Source: Vicia villosa
Taxonomy: Eukaryota; Streptophyta; Magnoliopsida; Fabales; Fabaceae
DNA length: 64,000 nt
Assembly: GCF_029867415.1 (NCBI RefSeq)
Contig: NC_081186.1
Span: forward strand, 20,153,915-20,217,914
Direction of reading: 5' to 3'
A program made the position numbers and the translations under genes. The notes under the pieces were generated by a model. It made no database searches, was not told where the DNA came from, and was given only the letters and a program-made list of their open reading frames with translations. Positions 12,301 through 24,297 of the stretch are shown piece by piece (positions within the stretch are counted from its first letter, which is position 1; each line of letters opens with the position of its first letter).

Positions 12301-14059
12301 GTTTGCTTGTATTCGCTATTCTCAACAGGTGTAACAGGTTGGAGTTTTTACACCACCTGCAAATGAAAGGTGTAAAAGATCCATCCTGATGAAGAAGATG
12401 ATGCGTGGCGTCCTCTGATTGGCTGGAGGACGCGCGCGTGTTTTTTTAAGTTAACTTTGGATTCAGTGTTTTGCAGGTGTGTCACGTGTTATGATCCTTC
12501 ATGCTGGTGACCATCAGATCCATCCATCTATCAATCCAACGCATCAAAACGCGCACCCCCATCATGGACTTCATTTAATAACCACACCAGATCATTGTTT
12601 ATATATTTTCTATTTTTATTTAATTTTCTTTATAAAATTATTTTAAAATAGTTCTAAAAATCAAAAAATACACAAAAAAATATTTTTAAGTTGATAAAAT
12701 AATACTTTATTTTCTGATATAAAAATATTTTATTTTTCTTCATAATTTAAATATTTTGTATAATTAATTAGATAATATGTATATATTTATCTTTTAATTA
12801 TTTTAACCAATCAAAAAATCATAAAAAAATTGTTCTTTATATTAAATATAGTTTATATATTATAGGCTAATTTTGTACATATGTAGAATAATTTTCTCTT
12901 TAAGTTTTAATTATTTGTGTAATTATTTATATAATTATATGATTATTTAACTTAATAATTTCAAAATCAATTTCAAAAATTCCAAAAAAATTAGTTTTGT
13001 TTTAAAATTAATTAATAAGCATTTTGAAAATATTTTAAACTTAATTTTTAGGTTTAAATTTTATTTCCATCTTTTTCTCATTTTAATTAAATTAATCATG
13101 CATTAATTCTAATTAAAATCAATCATCAAAAAATCCAAAAATATTTCTTTTATTTTCTTGCAATTTAAATTCGTAGATCAAGTGTATAGGTTGTCAAATT
13201 CATGTAAATAGCGTAGTTTACATTTCCTGCAAAATCGATGTAATAGCGTAGATTTACTTTCCGCATTTTACATTTCCGCATTTTAAATTCCAGTACATAT
13301 AAAACTGCGTGTATGCCAAAGATTAAAATTGAATCGTTAGATCACTAACTTCAAAAGATAAAATATCTGAATCAAAACACAATCACACTTGCACCTCTTA
13401 GGGTAATCCCTCTTTTACTCTTTTCAAAGATCAAAATCAAATTCTACTGTTTCAAATGCAAAATCGAACTTTCGTTTACATCCGGTAAAAGGATAGTTTT
13501 TTAAAGGAAATAGGAAAAGACCTTATAACTTAGGGTAGACCTCCTAATTTGCTTGCTCAGATCAAAACAAACAAATCTCTCATATATCATTGTTTTTCAA
13601 AATAAAACTTTCAAAAAGACAATACTTTGTATATATCCAAACGAGGATCATTACGAAGTTAACGTTCTTTTTTCAAAAACATCTTTTGAAAGATAAAAAC
13701 ACTTTGTATACATCCGCACAAGGATCATTACAAAGTCAATTTACAAAGGTATTTGAAACCACATACAAGCATTTCAAGGCAATAGAAAAGTGATTCAAAA
13801 GAAGTGAGCTAAGCAAATTAAAGAGCCCATGGATAACCATGGATACAAAGGGTGCTAATACCTTCCCTTTGTATAACCTACCCCCTTACCCAGAATTTCT
13901 TAAAGGTTTTTTTCTGTTTCTTTTATAAACCTTTCCTTAATTGGATAAAATAAAAGTCGGTGGCGACTCTCTGATTTTCAAAAACACAAAAGCATAAAGA
14001 AAAGAGTCAGTTCGCGTATCTCTCCGCGAGAGGTATGGTAAAAAACCGAGTGCATGACA
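9376..14059 (+). mobile_element. Solo LTR (4.7 kb), Ogre-like family B
   Basis: The target duplication ATCCG stands at 9371-9375 and 14060-14064. The LTR starts TGTTATACCCC and ends GTGCATGACA. No PBS or coding region is present, so it is a solo LTR. It interrupts ORF1 of the minus-strand Ogre. Its downstream 3.5 kb is homologous, in inverted orientation, to that Ogre's own 5' LTR at 14782-18274. The segment 12600-13150 is extremely AT-rich. The last 300 bases hold the block GTCGGTGGCGACTCT that recurs near the end of every LTR of this superfamily in the window. Short ORFs inside have no recognisable domain. Confidence 0.93.
11796..11802 (+). promoter_or_regulatory. Candidate TATA box of solo LTR B
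   Basis: CCTATAAATG occurs in the middle of the LTR. The same context (GCCTATAAAT) is seen in the related LTRs at 21001, 28623 and, inverted, 17028-17034. This positional conservation across homologous LTRs supports it as the core promoter and places the U3/R boundary shortly downstream. Confidence 0.55.
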
Positions 14060-14091
14060 ATCCGGATATAATCTCTGGTAGCGGGAGCCAT
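14060..14091 (-). pseudogene. N-terminus of Ogre ORF1
   Basis: On the minus strand the ATG at 14091-14089 opens MAPATRDYIR and runs straight into the target duplication of the solo LTR. The frame continues at 9375 with INVATVSSELKEL. This identifies the start of ORF1 and confirms that the LTR landed 30 bases into the gene. Confidence 0.75.
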
Positions 14092-14759
14092 TACCTGCAA
14101 TCAGCAGAACAAAAATAAACTCTTCGATCCTTGAAATGATTAGTGAAAAATGATATGCTTATGATTTTATGATGTTATGATGTCAAACATGTGGCAAACA
14201 CACAAAAATCACACAATAGCCTTAGGTTTAAAGGCTTGCACGAGGTTCATAGGTGATACCTTCCCCACTGAAGTTTAGTTGGTTTAAACCTGTCTTAAAA
14301 TGGTATTCGGGTTCTATGATCCTTGGAGACAACATCTCAATATGGCACTCGGACGGCCGATCAAAACATTTCTCGAGGATAACCAACTTTGATCAATTTC
14401 AAAGTCAGTCACTTAATAGGCCACAAGTCAAGTTCAACTAAAGGTTCTAAGGCAAATTAGTGCTTGATGACATTTCGGAAGCCTAACATACTCCTTGGTC
14501 GTTTTCAAGGGATATCAGTACAGACCAAAGTGTCGCACTAACGGTGACTACCAGATTAACCATATCGGTACATGCCGTACAGTTTCCTTGGTCTATTGTC
14601 ATATACTTAAGGTATCTCGAGATTCGGGTTAGAATCTTTCACACAAGTAAATACCCAAACAAACCTTTGAAAAATAGAGCAAACAAGACAAACAATTGAA
14701 AACAGCGAAGTGATCTAATCTCTAAGGTAACCCCTTTTGAAAACATTTTGTTTTTGAAA
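14092..14759 (-). other. Ogre 5' leader between PBS and ORF1
   Basis: Untranslated region of the minus-strand Ogre. There is no convincing ORF: the short plus-strand frame at 14253-14441 has no domain. The region is likely to hold packaging signals, but none could be recognised. Confidence 0.6.
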
Positions 14760-14777
14760 TCCCCAGCCGAGTTACCA
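14760..14777 (-). other. Primer-binding site of the minus-strand Ogre (degenerate)
   Basis: The minus strand reads TGGTAACTCGGCTGGGGA, which matches the PBS TGGCGACTCTGCTGGGGA of the other elements here at 15 of 18 positions. Four bases separate it from the LTR end at 14782. The Ogre PBS is reported to pair with a tRNA-Arg 3' end. The three changes suggest post-insertion decay. Confidence 0.75.
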
Positions 14778-14781
14778 GTTC

Positions 14782-17700
14782 TGTCGTCCTCGGTTTTTTT
14801 TTGTGGGATGCGAACTGACTCTTCTTTTATTTTTGAGTTGTGAAAATCAGAGAGTCGCCACCGACTTTTATTTTATCCAATTAAGGAAAGGTTTATAAAA
14901 GAAACAGAAAAAGACCTTAAAGAGATTTTGGGTTCGGGGGTAGGTTATACAAAGGGAAGGTGTTAGCACCCTTTGTATCCATGGTTATCCATGGGCTCTT
15001 TAATTTGCTTAGCTCACTTCTTTTGAATCACTTTTCTATTGCCTTGAAATGCTTGTATGTGGTTTCAAATACCTTTGTAAATTGACTTTGTAATGATCCT
15101 TGTGCGGATGTATACAAAGTGTTTTTATCTTTCAAAAGATATTTTGATGGTTTGAAAAAGATTTTTAACTTCGTAATGATCCTTGTTTGGATATATACAA
15201 AGTGTAGTATTTTGAAAGTTTGTTTTGAAAAACGGTGATGTGGAAATGCTTTTGTTGTTTTTGATTGAGCAAGCAATTAGGAGGTATACCCTAAGTTTAT
15301 AAGGTTCTTTCCCATTTCTTTTAGAAAGTTTTCTTTGACTGGATACGGAAAGAAATTTGAATTTGTATTTGAAATAATATGATTGATTTTGAAAAGAGTA
15401 ACAGAGGGATTACCCTAAGAGGTGCAAGTGTGATTGTGTTTGGTTTCAGATATTTTTGTCTTTGAAATTAGTGATCTAGCGCTTCAGTTATTATTCTTGC
15501 CATACACGCAGTTTTATATGTACAGAAAATTAAAGTGCGGGAATGTAAAATGCAGAAAGTAAATCTACGCTATTACATCGATTGTGCGAGAAATGTAAAC
15601 TACGCTATTTACATGAATTTGACAACCTATACACTTATCTATGAATTTAAATTGTAATAAGATAAAGGGAAAATATTTTTTGATTTTTGGATGGTTGATT
15701 TTAATTAAGATTAAGGCATAATTAATTTAATTAAAAGATCAAAAATTAGAAATAAAATTTGAACCTAAAAAAATTAAGTCTAAAATATGTCCAAGTTGTT
15801 TGTTAATTAATTTTAGAATAAAATTAATTTTTTTTGTGATTTTTGAAATGATTTTGAAATTATTAAGTTAATTAGCATATAATTATACCAATAATTATAC
15901 ACATAAATTAAACTTAAAGAGAAAAATATTCTAAATATGTACAAAATTAGTTTATAATGTATAAACCTAATTTAATAAAAAGAAAATGTTTTTTTTGATT
16001 TTTGATAGGTTAAAAAATAATTAAAAGGGAAATATATGAATACATATTGATTAATTAAACAAAATATTTTAATTATTAAGAAAAATAAAATATTTTTGTG
16101 TAAAAAATTAATACAATATTTTATTACCCTAAAAATATTTTTTGTGTATTTTTATGATTTTTTAAACTATTTTTAAATAATTTTTGCAAAGAAAATCAAA
16201 TAAAATAGTTAATATATTAAATATGGATCATGTGTGGTTGATGGGAAGGTCTATAGTATGGTCAAACGAAGCGTGCGCGTTGGATGAAGTGATCAGATTG
16301 ATCTGATGGCTCAGATGTTGAGGGTGCGTGGTATGGCGTAGACTGCAAAACACCGGAGTAGTTAGTTTTTAAAAAACACAACACGCGCTGGGCAGCCAAT
16401 GAGAGGCTGCCACGACTTCGTCTTCAACCTTTCATCCGTAGCCAAAAGCCTGCAAGCGTAGCTAAAGGCTTTAGTGACGGTTTCCAAGCGTAGCCATAGC
16501 TCCTGCAAATTCAAAAATCTCATACAAACATGATAAATCTAATATGAGACCATGGTTGAGCTCGTATGGACCTCACGAACCCAATAGAACCATTAATTTC
16601 CTGAAATTTTGCCTAAAAACGAAGACCCCTCTTTTTGAACTCAAAAACCCTAAAATGGTATATGCTTCGTTTTGCACTCAAACTTTAATTAAACCACCCA
16701 GAAAGCATCTATGCTTCATCATAAACACAAATACAAGGTTAAATTCAATTAAATAAGCATGTAAATATGTGTTAGAATTTGGTTTAGTTCTTGACAAACC
16801 GTGGCTTCTGGGTACTGATTCGTGAGGCTTTGAGGCTTGAAATTGATTTGGATAGGTTCAATGATGTTCAAGGATCACGTTTGAGTGTTTAGTTTGGATT
16901 GAAATTAGCTTAAACTCAGAATTCGAAATTTAAATTTCTTTGAAAATTTCAAGTTGATACAAGTGTGATACAAGAATGCTATTGATTCAGAATTCGTGTC
17001 TCTCTTGTTGCTGAAGTGTTCTAAGCATTTTATAGGCAATAGAGGTGCTGCAATCTTAAGCTAACAAGCATTGATTGTCTTTGAACTTTTGAATTTTTTA
17101 ATATAAAAGCTTTGAATTTCTTGGCCATGGCTTTAATTTTCTTCACCCCTCTTGCCATAGGTCCTCTGTGCCTCTATGCTGCAGAAGTTAAGCTAACTTG
17201 GTGACTCAAGCTAAGGACAAAAGCTTTGGATAATTGTCTTGAACCATTTCTTTTTTAATTTAACTTTAAATGTAATAAAATTAAATTAAAAAGGAAACAA
17301 AAATGTCATGGGCCTAATGTTGGTCGTGGGAGGCCTTTAACATCATTAGGAACATGTTTGGATCATGAAAAATTGGCCTCTTTTGGGAAAAAAACAAATT
17401 TGATCAATGTTGGTTTCATGCATTTTTCCAAAAAATAGCCAACTTCAACAAGGCATATCTCCCTCAATTTTGATCATATGAAGGAGTTCTTGTACTTTTT
17501 AGAAACCTCAAGATGTCCTCTACAAGATACTTTGGAAGCTTTTTTGCATTTGGAGAAGTTATCTTGATGTTATGGGCTTTGACAAAAAAACACTTTTTGT
17601 TGACTTTGAAAATGACCTGTAATGTCTTGGCTCATATTTTCCAAATGGTACACTCAATGATCATGAGACCAATTCTATTTGAAAGATAATTGAATTTCCT

Positions 17701-18274
17701 TCAAAATGAGCTTTGGTTGGAATTTTTTGGATGAATGAGGAGAGAGTTATGGCCGGTCAAAGTTCAGTTGACTTTTTAGGAGAAAACCCTAATTTTGAAA
17801 CTTGGAGTTTTTTCGATTTCTGAACTTTTCTTGATGAATTATGATCAACCATTGATCAAATGATGAATCTTTTGACAAAATATGGATGTTGACAAAAAAT
17901 TGCATTTTTTGACTGTCTGTTGACTTTTCGGTCAAATTGGTCGTCTGTTGACTGTTTAAGCTGCTGACTGTGCGTCTGAGCGAATTGAAGTTTGAAAATT
18001 TGTCTGATGGTACTTTGAGACATATGGAGATCCATGAAATCCATTTAAGGTCTCAAAAAGTTTGTTCTCCTGAAAAAACAAAAACCCTAGTTAGGGACTG
18101 TTTGTGTAGGAGACAGTTAGGCGTACCTGATTTTTATGCAGTGTTGAGTCTCTGCTGATCTTGTGATTATCAGAAGACTTCTAGAACAAAAACCTTGGAA
18201 CTTTGAAATGTGAAAGATTGATTTGAATGATGATTCAAAACACGGAGAATCATGCTGTCATCGATTTTGACTGG
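14782..18274 (-). mobile_element. 5' LTR of the minus-strand Ogre, truncated at its outer end
   Basis: It is the reverse complement homologue of solo LTR B. The LTR-end block with AGAGTCGCCACCGAC lies near 14845, the inverted TATA context at 17028-17034, and homology to about position 10570 of LTR B is reached near 18268. About 1.2 kb, including the TGTTATACCCC start, is missing and is replaced by a short filler and the next element. No coding region is present. Confidence 0.85.
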
Positions 18275-18293
18275 TTGATGGGAAGGTCTATAG
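18272..18293 (+). other. Breakpoint with 22-base templated filler
   Basis: Homology to the Ogre LTR ends near 18274 and homology to the element on the right begins at TAG 18291. Between them lies a copy of 16235-16256 (core GGTTGATGGGAAGGTC), a stretch from inside the same LTR 2 kb away. Short overlaps exist at both edges (TGG on the left, TAG on the right). This is the pattern left by end joining with template switching. Confidence 0.8.
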
Positions 18294-19597
18294 GAAGTTC
18301 AAACAGTCGAGAAACTTGGTCAGTGATCCTATCAGGGGCACGTTACTTCAAGATCCTGTTGTTCATATGTTTAATCAAGATTTGTTGATCAGAACATCCT
18401 CTTCAAGATGTATACTGTGGCAAGTCTTCCCAACGTTCATTTCAAGAGTTGAATCCATGATCAGTTCATCCCCAACATAGTTCAACTGAAGCCATGATCA
18501 GTTAACTTGCAACAATTATTCAATCAGGGGCAATCTTCTTCAGCAATCCCCAAGCACAATTTATCAGTCCTTCTCAAAGGATCATTTGTTTGATACAGTT
18601 ATCAGTGTGACAAGAAGTTTATTCAAGCATCTTCCGAAGCAGAGTTGGTAGAATTTCCGTGTTGAGGAATCAAAGCTCCAATCTTGCCTCACAAAAGAGT
18701 CAATCCCAGTTGTCATAAATAACTACATTGCATTGAGCATTCATCATGCATAGAAAAAATTTTACATCATGCATAGAAACAAACTCATGCTCATTTACAT
18801 TTTTCCAAGTCCTGTTGTTATCAACATCTTACCTTGAGATCAAAGTCCAACTTACTTGGCATTGACCTTTAATAGTATTCAATCACGCTTTATTCTTGAT
18901 TGATCTTTATTTATATTCAATCATGTTTTACTCTTGATGTTGTTTGATCGTGCTTTACTCTCGGTGGGTGTCTCAATCATGTTTTACTCTTGATGACCTT
19001 TGATATTGTCCAATCATGTTTTACTCTTGATTATCTTTGATACTATTCAATCATGTTTTAGTCTTGATTGCCTATGATGTTATCCGATCATGGTTTACTC
19101 TTGATTGCTTTTGATACTATTCAATCATGTTTTAGTCTTGATTGCCTATGATGATGTTCAATCATGTTTTACTCTTGAATGCCTCTGTCAATTTATACTC
19201 CTTTCCAAATTCATTCATGTTTTACTCTTGAATTATTTCTGATGTGGGTTCCAGAGATTTTTTTTTTCTCTTCTGAACGTCTCTGTTGATTTCCTGTCCA
19301 AAGTTCCTTTCACGTTTTACTCCTGAAAGCTTCTGTCGACTGTTTCTTTCTTTTGTGAAGTCCGATTCTATTACTGGATGACGTATACCTTTTCCCCAAC
19401 GGAGTCTGTTTACTTCTCCCCTGTGGTGTCCTGTTTCCATCTCGTGGAAATCATATGCATTCATAATCATAAGCATTACATTGCATCTCAGGTTCAAAAA
19501 TTGTGTTTTTATATATATTTAAGTCTCTTCAATCACGTCGAAACGAAGATTTCCAATCTTCACACCTCCGGATAGAAGAAACTTAAATAGGGGCATC
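18294..19597 (+). other. Element C internal 3' region, left copy, with tandem repeat
   Basis: This is the non-coding end of an element C internal region, nearly identical to 25916-27218. At about 18870-19235 a loose tandem repeat of roughly 45-55 bases occurs, each unit containing AATCATGTTTTACTCTTGAT. Tandem repeats before the 3' LTR are known for Ogre-type elements. It ends in the polypurine-like AAATAGGGGCATC directly before the LTR. The ORFs on either strand have no domain. Confidence 0.75.
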
Positions 19598-22500
19598 TGT
19601 TGCACCCCAATTTTTGACCTCTGAGATCCCATCATTTTCTAAGTGTTATGATCATTATTGTTATACCCCAAAATTTGCCCGCGTTTTTTTTTCAAAGAGA
19701 AGTCAACAGACTTCTGTCTAAAAATTTGGAGTTTTATACAATCTTGGATTTTTATTTCATAAATATCCTGATTTTATGAATACTCAATTTTTAGAATTTT
19801 TTATACAGTATTTTGGTTCGCTGTTAAATTTATTCTTACATAAACACCAAATACTGTTTATCACTTCATACACTGTTTATTTCAGATTTATTTTCAGACA
19901 AATAATGCTGACTCAGTTGGTGCAGAATTAAAATTTGCAGGCGCGGAATCCGGGTTTCAGATTATACTGGAGAACGAGTTTTTGAGACCTCAAATGGATT
20001 TCATGGATCTCCATGTCTCAAAGTACCACCAGACAAATTTTCAAACTTCGATTCGCTCGGACGCACAGTCAACAGCTCAAACAGTCAACAGACGACCAGT
20101 TTGACCAAAAAGTCAACAGACAGTCAAAAATGCAATTTTTTGTCAACATCCATATTTTGTCAAAATATTCATCATGTGATCAATGGTTGATCATAATTCA
20201 TCAAGAAAAGTTCAGAAATCGACAAAACTCAAAATTGCAAAATTAGAGTTTTTTACCTAAAAGTCAACTGTACTTTGACCGACCATAACTCTCTCATAAT
20301 TTATCAGAAAAATTCCAATCAAATCTCATTCTCAAGTAAATTCAATTCTCTACAACTTTGATGTTGGGACCAAGGTCAAGAAATGTTTCTGCCTAAGAGA
20401 TATAAGCCAAAACATTACAGGTCATTTTCAAAGTCAACAAAAAGCAGTTTTTTGTCAAAGCCCATATCATCAAGATAACTTCTCCAAATGCAAAAACGCT
20501 TCCAAAGTGGCTTGTAGAGGACATCTTGGGCTTTCCAACAAGTACAAGAACACTTTCATAGGATCAAAATTGAGGGAGATATGCCTTGATGAAGTTGACC
20601 TTTTTTGGAAAAATGCATGAAACAAGTAATGACCAAAATTTGATTTTTTTTTTTAAAAGGCCAATTCTTTTGTGATTCAATCTTGATTCTCATATGTTTA
20701 AAGATATTCACAACATATCCATGATTCATGACATTTTTATTTCATTTTAGTTAAATTTTATTCATTTAAAGTTTAATTAAAGTGAGATAATTCAAAGATA
20801 TTATCAAAGATGCTTATGGTTGCCAATCAAGACCAATTCAAGATGCTTAAAGATATTATTGCAAGATTGAAGAGAATAACACTTGAGTGTTTTAACCATG
20901 GTTAAAGAAATGCACTCATTGAAAGAATATTCCATTCTTTTTCCACAAAATTAATCATGACAATTCCAACTTGCAAGGCTTCCATATCAAATCATTTGCC
21001 TATAAATAGAACTTCATTTTCTTCATTCAAGATTAGGAAAAAAAGGGGGAGGAACACAAAGAACAACAACAATCACCACAAAGTCATAGCTTAAGTTTAT
21101 ATATTTGCAAAAGTTTCAAGAAACTTGTAAAAATCAAGACTCATTCAAATAGCCACTTTCAATCAATTTCAATCACTCTATTCCACTCTTGGGACATCAT
21201 AGAGTAAGTACAATGTAATTTTTAATATGTAGTAGTGTTAGGAGTTCATGAATTAAAAACTCCATATTTATGCATATTTTCAATTTCTCAAAAAATGTTT
21301 TAATTTTAGTTTTAAGTTGATAAAATGTTTATTTAATTTTTAACATAAAAATATTTTATTTTTTTTCATAATTAATTTATTTTGCTTAATTAATTAGTAA
21401 TTATGTAAATATTGCTTTTTTTAATTATTTTCAACCAATCAAAAAACTCCAAAAATATTTTCCTTTTAGATTTAGGTTTATATATTTTTTATAATCTAAT
21501 TTTTGACATATAAAATAATATTTTTCTCGTTAAGTTTAATTATTTGTATAATTATTTGTTTAATTAGCTTGTTAATTAACTTAAAATCAATTCCAGAAAA
21601 TCACAAAAAGAATGAATTAAGTTTAATTTGTTTTATATTTATTTTTGTATATTATTTGATATTATTTCTTATATTTTTCTTTGTCCCGAATTGGAATAAA
21701 AGATCAAATATGGAAGAGATTGTATGCAGTTTATTTAAGACTTTTGGAAATTTATCGTGTAGTCGCTATGATTCTATCAAGCTTCTGATAAATTTTCATT
21801 TACTTTAAATCCGAGATCATCATTCACTCACCATCGATCTTCACTAACATCGTGGATATACTTGACTAGCTTCACGATGATTCGTGTGCTAACATACTAA
21901 CAATTAACTTTAAATTCCGCATTTTATTATATTGTTCTTTTTATTTCTTGCTTTATACTTTATTTTATCATTCATCATATTTATGTTTATGTTATTTTCT
22001 CTTTGTCCATTTGGACATATTATTTATATTTCTGCTATTTTTTCTTTGTCCATTTGGACATATTATTTATATTTCTGCTATTTTTTCTTTGTCCATTTGG
22101 ACATATTATTTATATTTCTGCTATTTTTTCTTTGTCCATTTGGACATATTATTTATATTTCTGCTATTTTTTCTTTATCCATTTGGACATATTATTTATA
22201 TTTCTGCTATTTTTTCTTTGTCCATTTGGACATATTATTTATATTTCTGCTATTTTTTCTTTGTCCATTTGGACATATTATTTATATTTCTGCTATTTTT
22301 TCTTTGTCCATTTGGACATATTATTTATATTTCTGCAATTTTTCTTTGTCCATTTGGACATATTATTTATATTTCTGCTATTTTTTCTTTGTCCATTTGG
22401 ACATATTATTTATATTTCTGCTATTTTTTTCTTTGTCCATTTGGACATATTATTTATGTTTCTGCTATTTTTTTTCTTTGTCCATTTGGACATATTATTT

Positions 22501-23335
22501 ATGTTTCCGCTATTTTCTCCTTGTCCATTTGGACATATTATTTATGTTTCCGCTATTTTCTCTTTGTCCATTTGGACATATTATTTATGTTTCCGCTATT
22601 TTTCTTTGTCCATTTGGACATATTATTTATGTTTCCGCTATTTTCTCTTTGTCCATTTGGACATATTATTTATGCTTCCGCTATTTTTTTCTTTGTCCAT
22701 TTGGACGCATTGTTTATGTTTCCGTCATCTTCCTTTTGTCCACTTGGACCATATTTTTACCTTTGAGCTAAAACATTAATAATCAAGATAAAACTTTTAA
22801 AAAAAAACACTTTGCACACTTGCACCTCTCTGGTTTTCCCTCTTATTACTTTTTTTAATCATACCATCATTTAAGAAAAGTATTAAATGGATAGGAAAGA
22901 TCTTATAAATGGAGAGTAAGTAACTCCTAATTGCTTGCTCAAACACTTTTATTTTCAAACAACATATTTTCAAAACTTCTTATCTATTTTCAAAACTTTC
23001 ATCTGGTATTTGAAGGGGATTATTCCCGGTGAAACTCTTCAGAGACCTATGTGACCTATTGTCCATCTTCACTTCTTCTATTTTCAAATCAACAAAGCAT
23101 TTAAAAAAGTGAGCTAAGCAATTAAGAGCCCATGGATAACCATGGATACAAAGGGTGCTTAAAACCTTCCCTTTGTATAACCAACCCCCCGAACCCAAAA
23201 TCTGTCAAAAGGTCTTTCCTGTTCTTTTATGCCTTTCCTATTTGGATAAAATAAAAGTCGGTGGCGACTCTTGCAAAAATATAAAAATCAAAAAAAAAAA
23301 GAGAAGGAGTCAGTTCGTCAATAAACCGAGTTACA
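19598..23335 (+). mobile_element. Left LTR of element C (3.7 kb)
   Basis: It starts TGTTGCACCCC right after the polypurine tract and ends TTACA four bases before the PBS. A second LTR-like start, TGTTATACCCC, lies 61 bases in at 19659. From there the sequence is homologous to solo LTR B throughout, so the first 61 bases are an added leader. TATAAATA is at 21001-21008. A 43-bp tandem array fills 22001-22750. No gene is present: the long frames over the array are by-products of its lack of stops. Confidence 0.85.
22001..22750 (+). repeat. 43-bp tandem array with internal dyad, left LTR of C
   Basis: About 17 copies of a 43-base unit, each containing the perfect dyad TGTCCATTTGGACA followed by TATTATTTATATTTCTGCTA. 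Units at the right end carry ATGTTTCCG instead of ATATTTCTG and degrade after 22690. The array lies downstream of the TATA box. All three plus frames are free of stops here, because no frame of the unit has a stop and 43 is not a multiple of three. This produces spurious hydrophobic ORFs. Confidence 0.92.
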
Positions 23336-23339
23336 GAAC

Positions 23340-23357
23340 TGGCGACTCTGCTGGGGA
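23340..23357 (+). other. Primer-binding site of element C
   Basis: A perfect TGGCGACTCTGCTGGGGA, four bases (GAAC) after the LTR end. It is identical to the PBS at 48422 and 58790. It marks the start of minus-strand cDNA synthesis, primed by a tRNA (tRNA-Arg in published Ogre elements). Confidence 0.9.
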
Positions 23358-24297
23358 TTTGAAAAATCTTTTTAAAAAGAGGGGTTACCTTAGAGTTTTA
23401 TATCACTTTAATATTTACTTATACTTGTTTATTTTGTACATATTTGTTATTTCATGATATATGTGTGGTTCCGTCACTTGAGATACATTACGGACAAATC
23501 CTAGCCCGGATTAAGTACACATAAGAATTAGGTGGAGGGTATAGTCATGTATGGCATACAAGGAGTTCAGTCCTTAAAAAGTTGGCATGAGAATCCTTTC
23601 GCTCAGTGGAGGTTCCTTGTTGGTAATATATGTTTAGCATGTTTCGTAGCGAAGACATTATTGCTTTCATTGAACTGTAGAAGCTGAGTTGGCTGTAGAA
23701 CCCATAACCCATCCTGGCCTTATTAGGTTGTGGCGCAGAAACTATTCAGGTGAAGACTTGGATTAGTTGTCATGCGGAGAGCCACACTCAGACGAGTTTT
23801 TCTTGAGAATATTGCTAGCTCACAAGTTCAGTTGTGCAAGCCGGTAATATCCGAAAGAAGAATGTGGACTCTGACGTATCAGTAGAACATGTTATGCAGG
23901 TGATTAACCCTAGTACTATCCCATATTTGGTTCTTTGACCTCATGCTCGTGACGTTGAACTTTGGAACCTACCTTATGTGCACCATGTTTGTGTTACCAT
24001 TTCTGTATATGTGGCATCCATGCATACATACATTTATAAAAATCTTTTCCTTTGATTTCCAATGAACTTAGAGGTCTTTCTTTGTAAACATCGTAAGTTT
24101 CATCAAACTCAATGGATCTTGGGTGTTGATGGGGTGAAAACTCTAATCCACCAAAATGGATGATTGATTTTGATGATAACTTGATCAATGCTTTAATCCA
24201 ATGCTTGAATGTTTGCAAATTAATATCTTAAGTTCTTTGAAACTCAAAAAATATAAACAACATTTGCAACAATTGCATACATACATCTAGGTTATCC
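23358..24297 (+). other. Leader of element C
   Basis: Untranslated stretch between PBS and the gag remnant. It begins with the block GGGGTTACCTTAGAGTTT, which recurs after the PBS of elements G and H (near 48457 and 58825). No convincing ORF was seen. Confidence 0.6.

Larger units (their letters stand above)
1..18274 (-). mobile_element. Ogre-type Ty3/gypsy (Tat clade) retrotransposon, 5' part, interrupted
   Basis: Read on the minus strand from the right, the order is truncated 5' LTR, PBS, leader, ORF1, gag-protease, intron and RT, running off the left edge. An ORF before gag, an intron between protease and RT, LTRs of several kilobases and this PBS are the published hallmarks of Ogre. Two solo LTRs interrupt it, each flanked by a perfect 5-base target duplication. 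The 5' LTR lost its outer end at about 18274 in a rearrangement. Reading frames are well preserved (few stops), so it is not very old. RNase H, integrase and the 3' LTR would lie beyond the left edge. Confidence 0.9.

Noticed and set aside
19222..19497. 91-residue minus-strand frame, duplicated at 26855-27118
   Set aside because: Present twice only because the region is duplicated. The two copies differ in length by an indel, with no domain.
21932..22779. Three overlapping plus-strand frames of 258-279 residues resembling multi-pass membrane proteins (also 29555-30401)
   Set aside because: They only read the 43-bp array, which has no stop in any forward frame. The same unit is translated in all three phases and there is no domain or codon signal.
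22980..23198. 72-residue minus-strand frame, identical at 30606-30824
   Set aside because: Lies in the LTR end block and is kept by recent LTR duplication, not by selection on a protein.
23340..23357. tRNA gene fragment
   Set aside because: The sequence is the complement of a tRNA 3' end at the canonical PBS position. No tRNA gene surrounds it.
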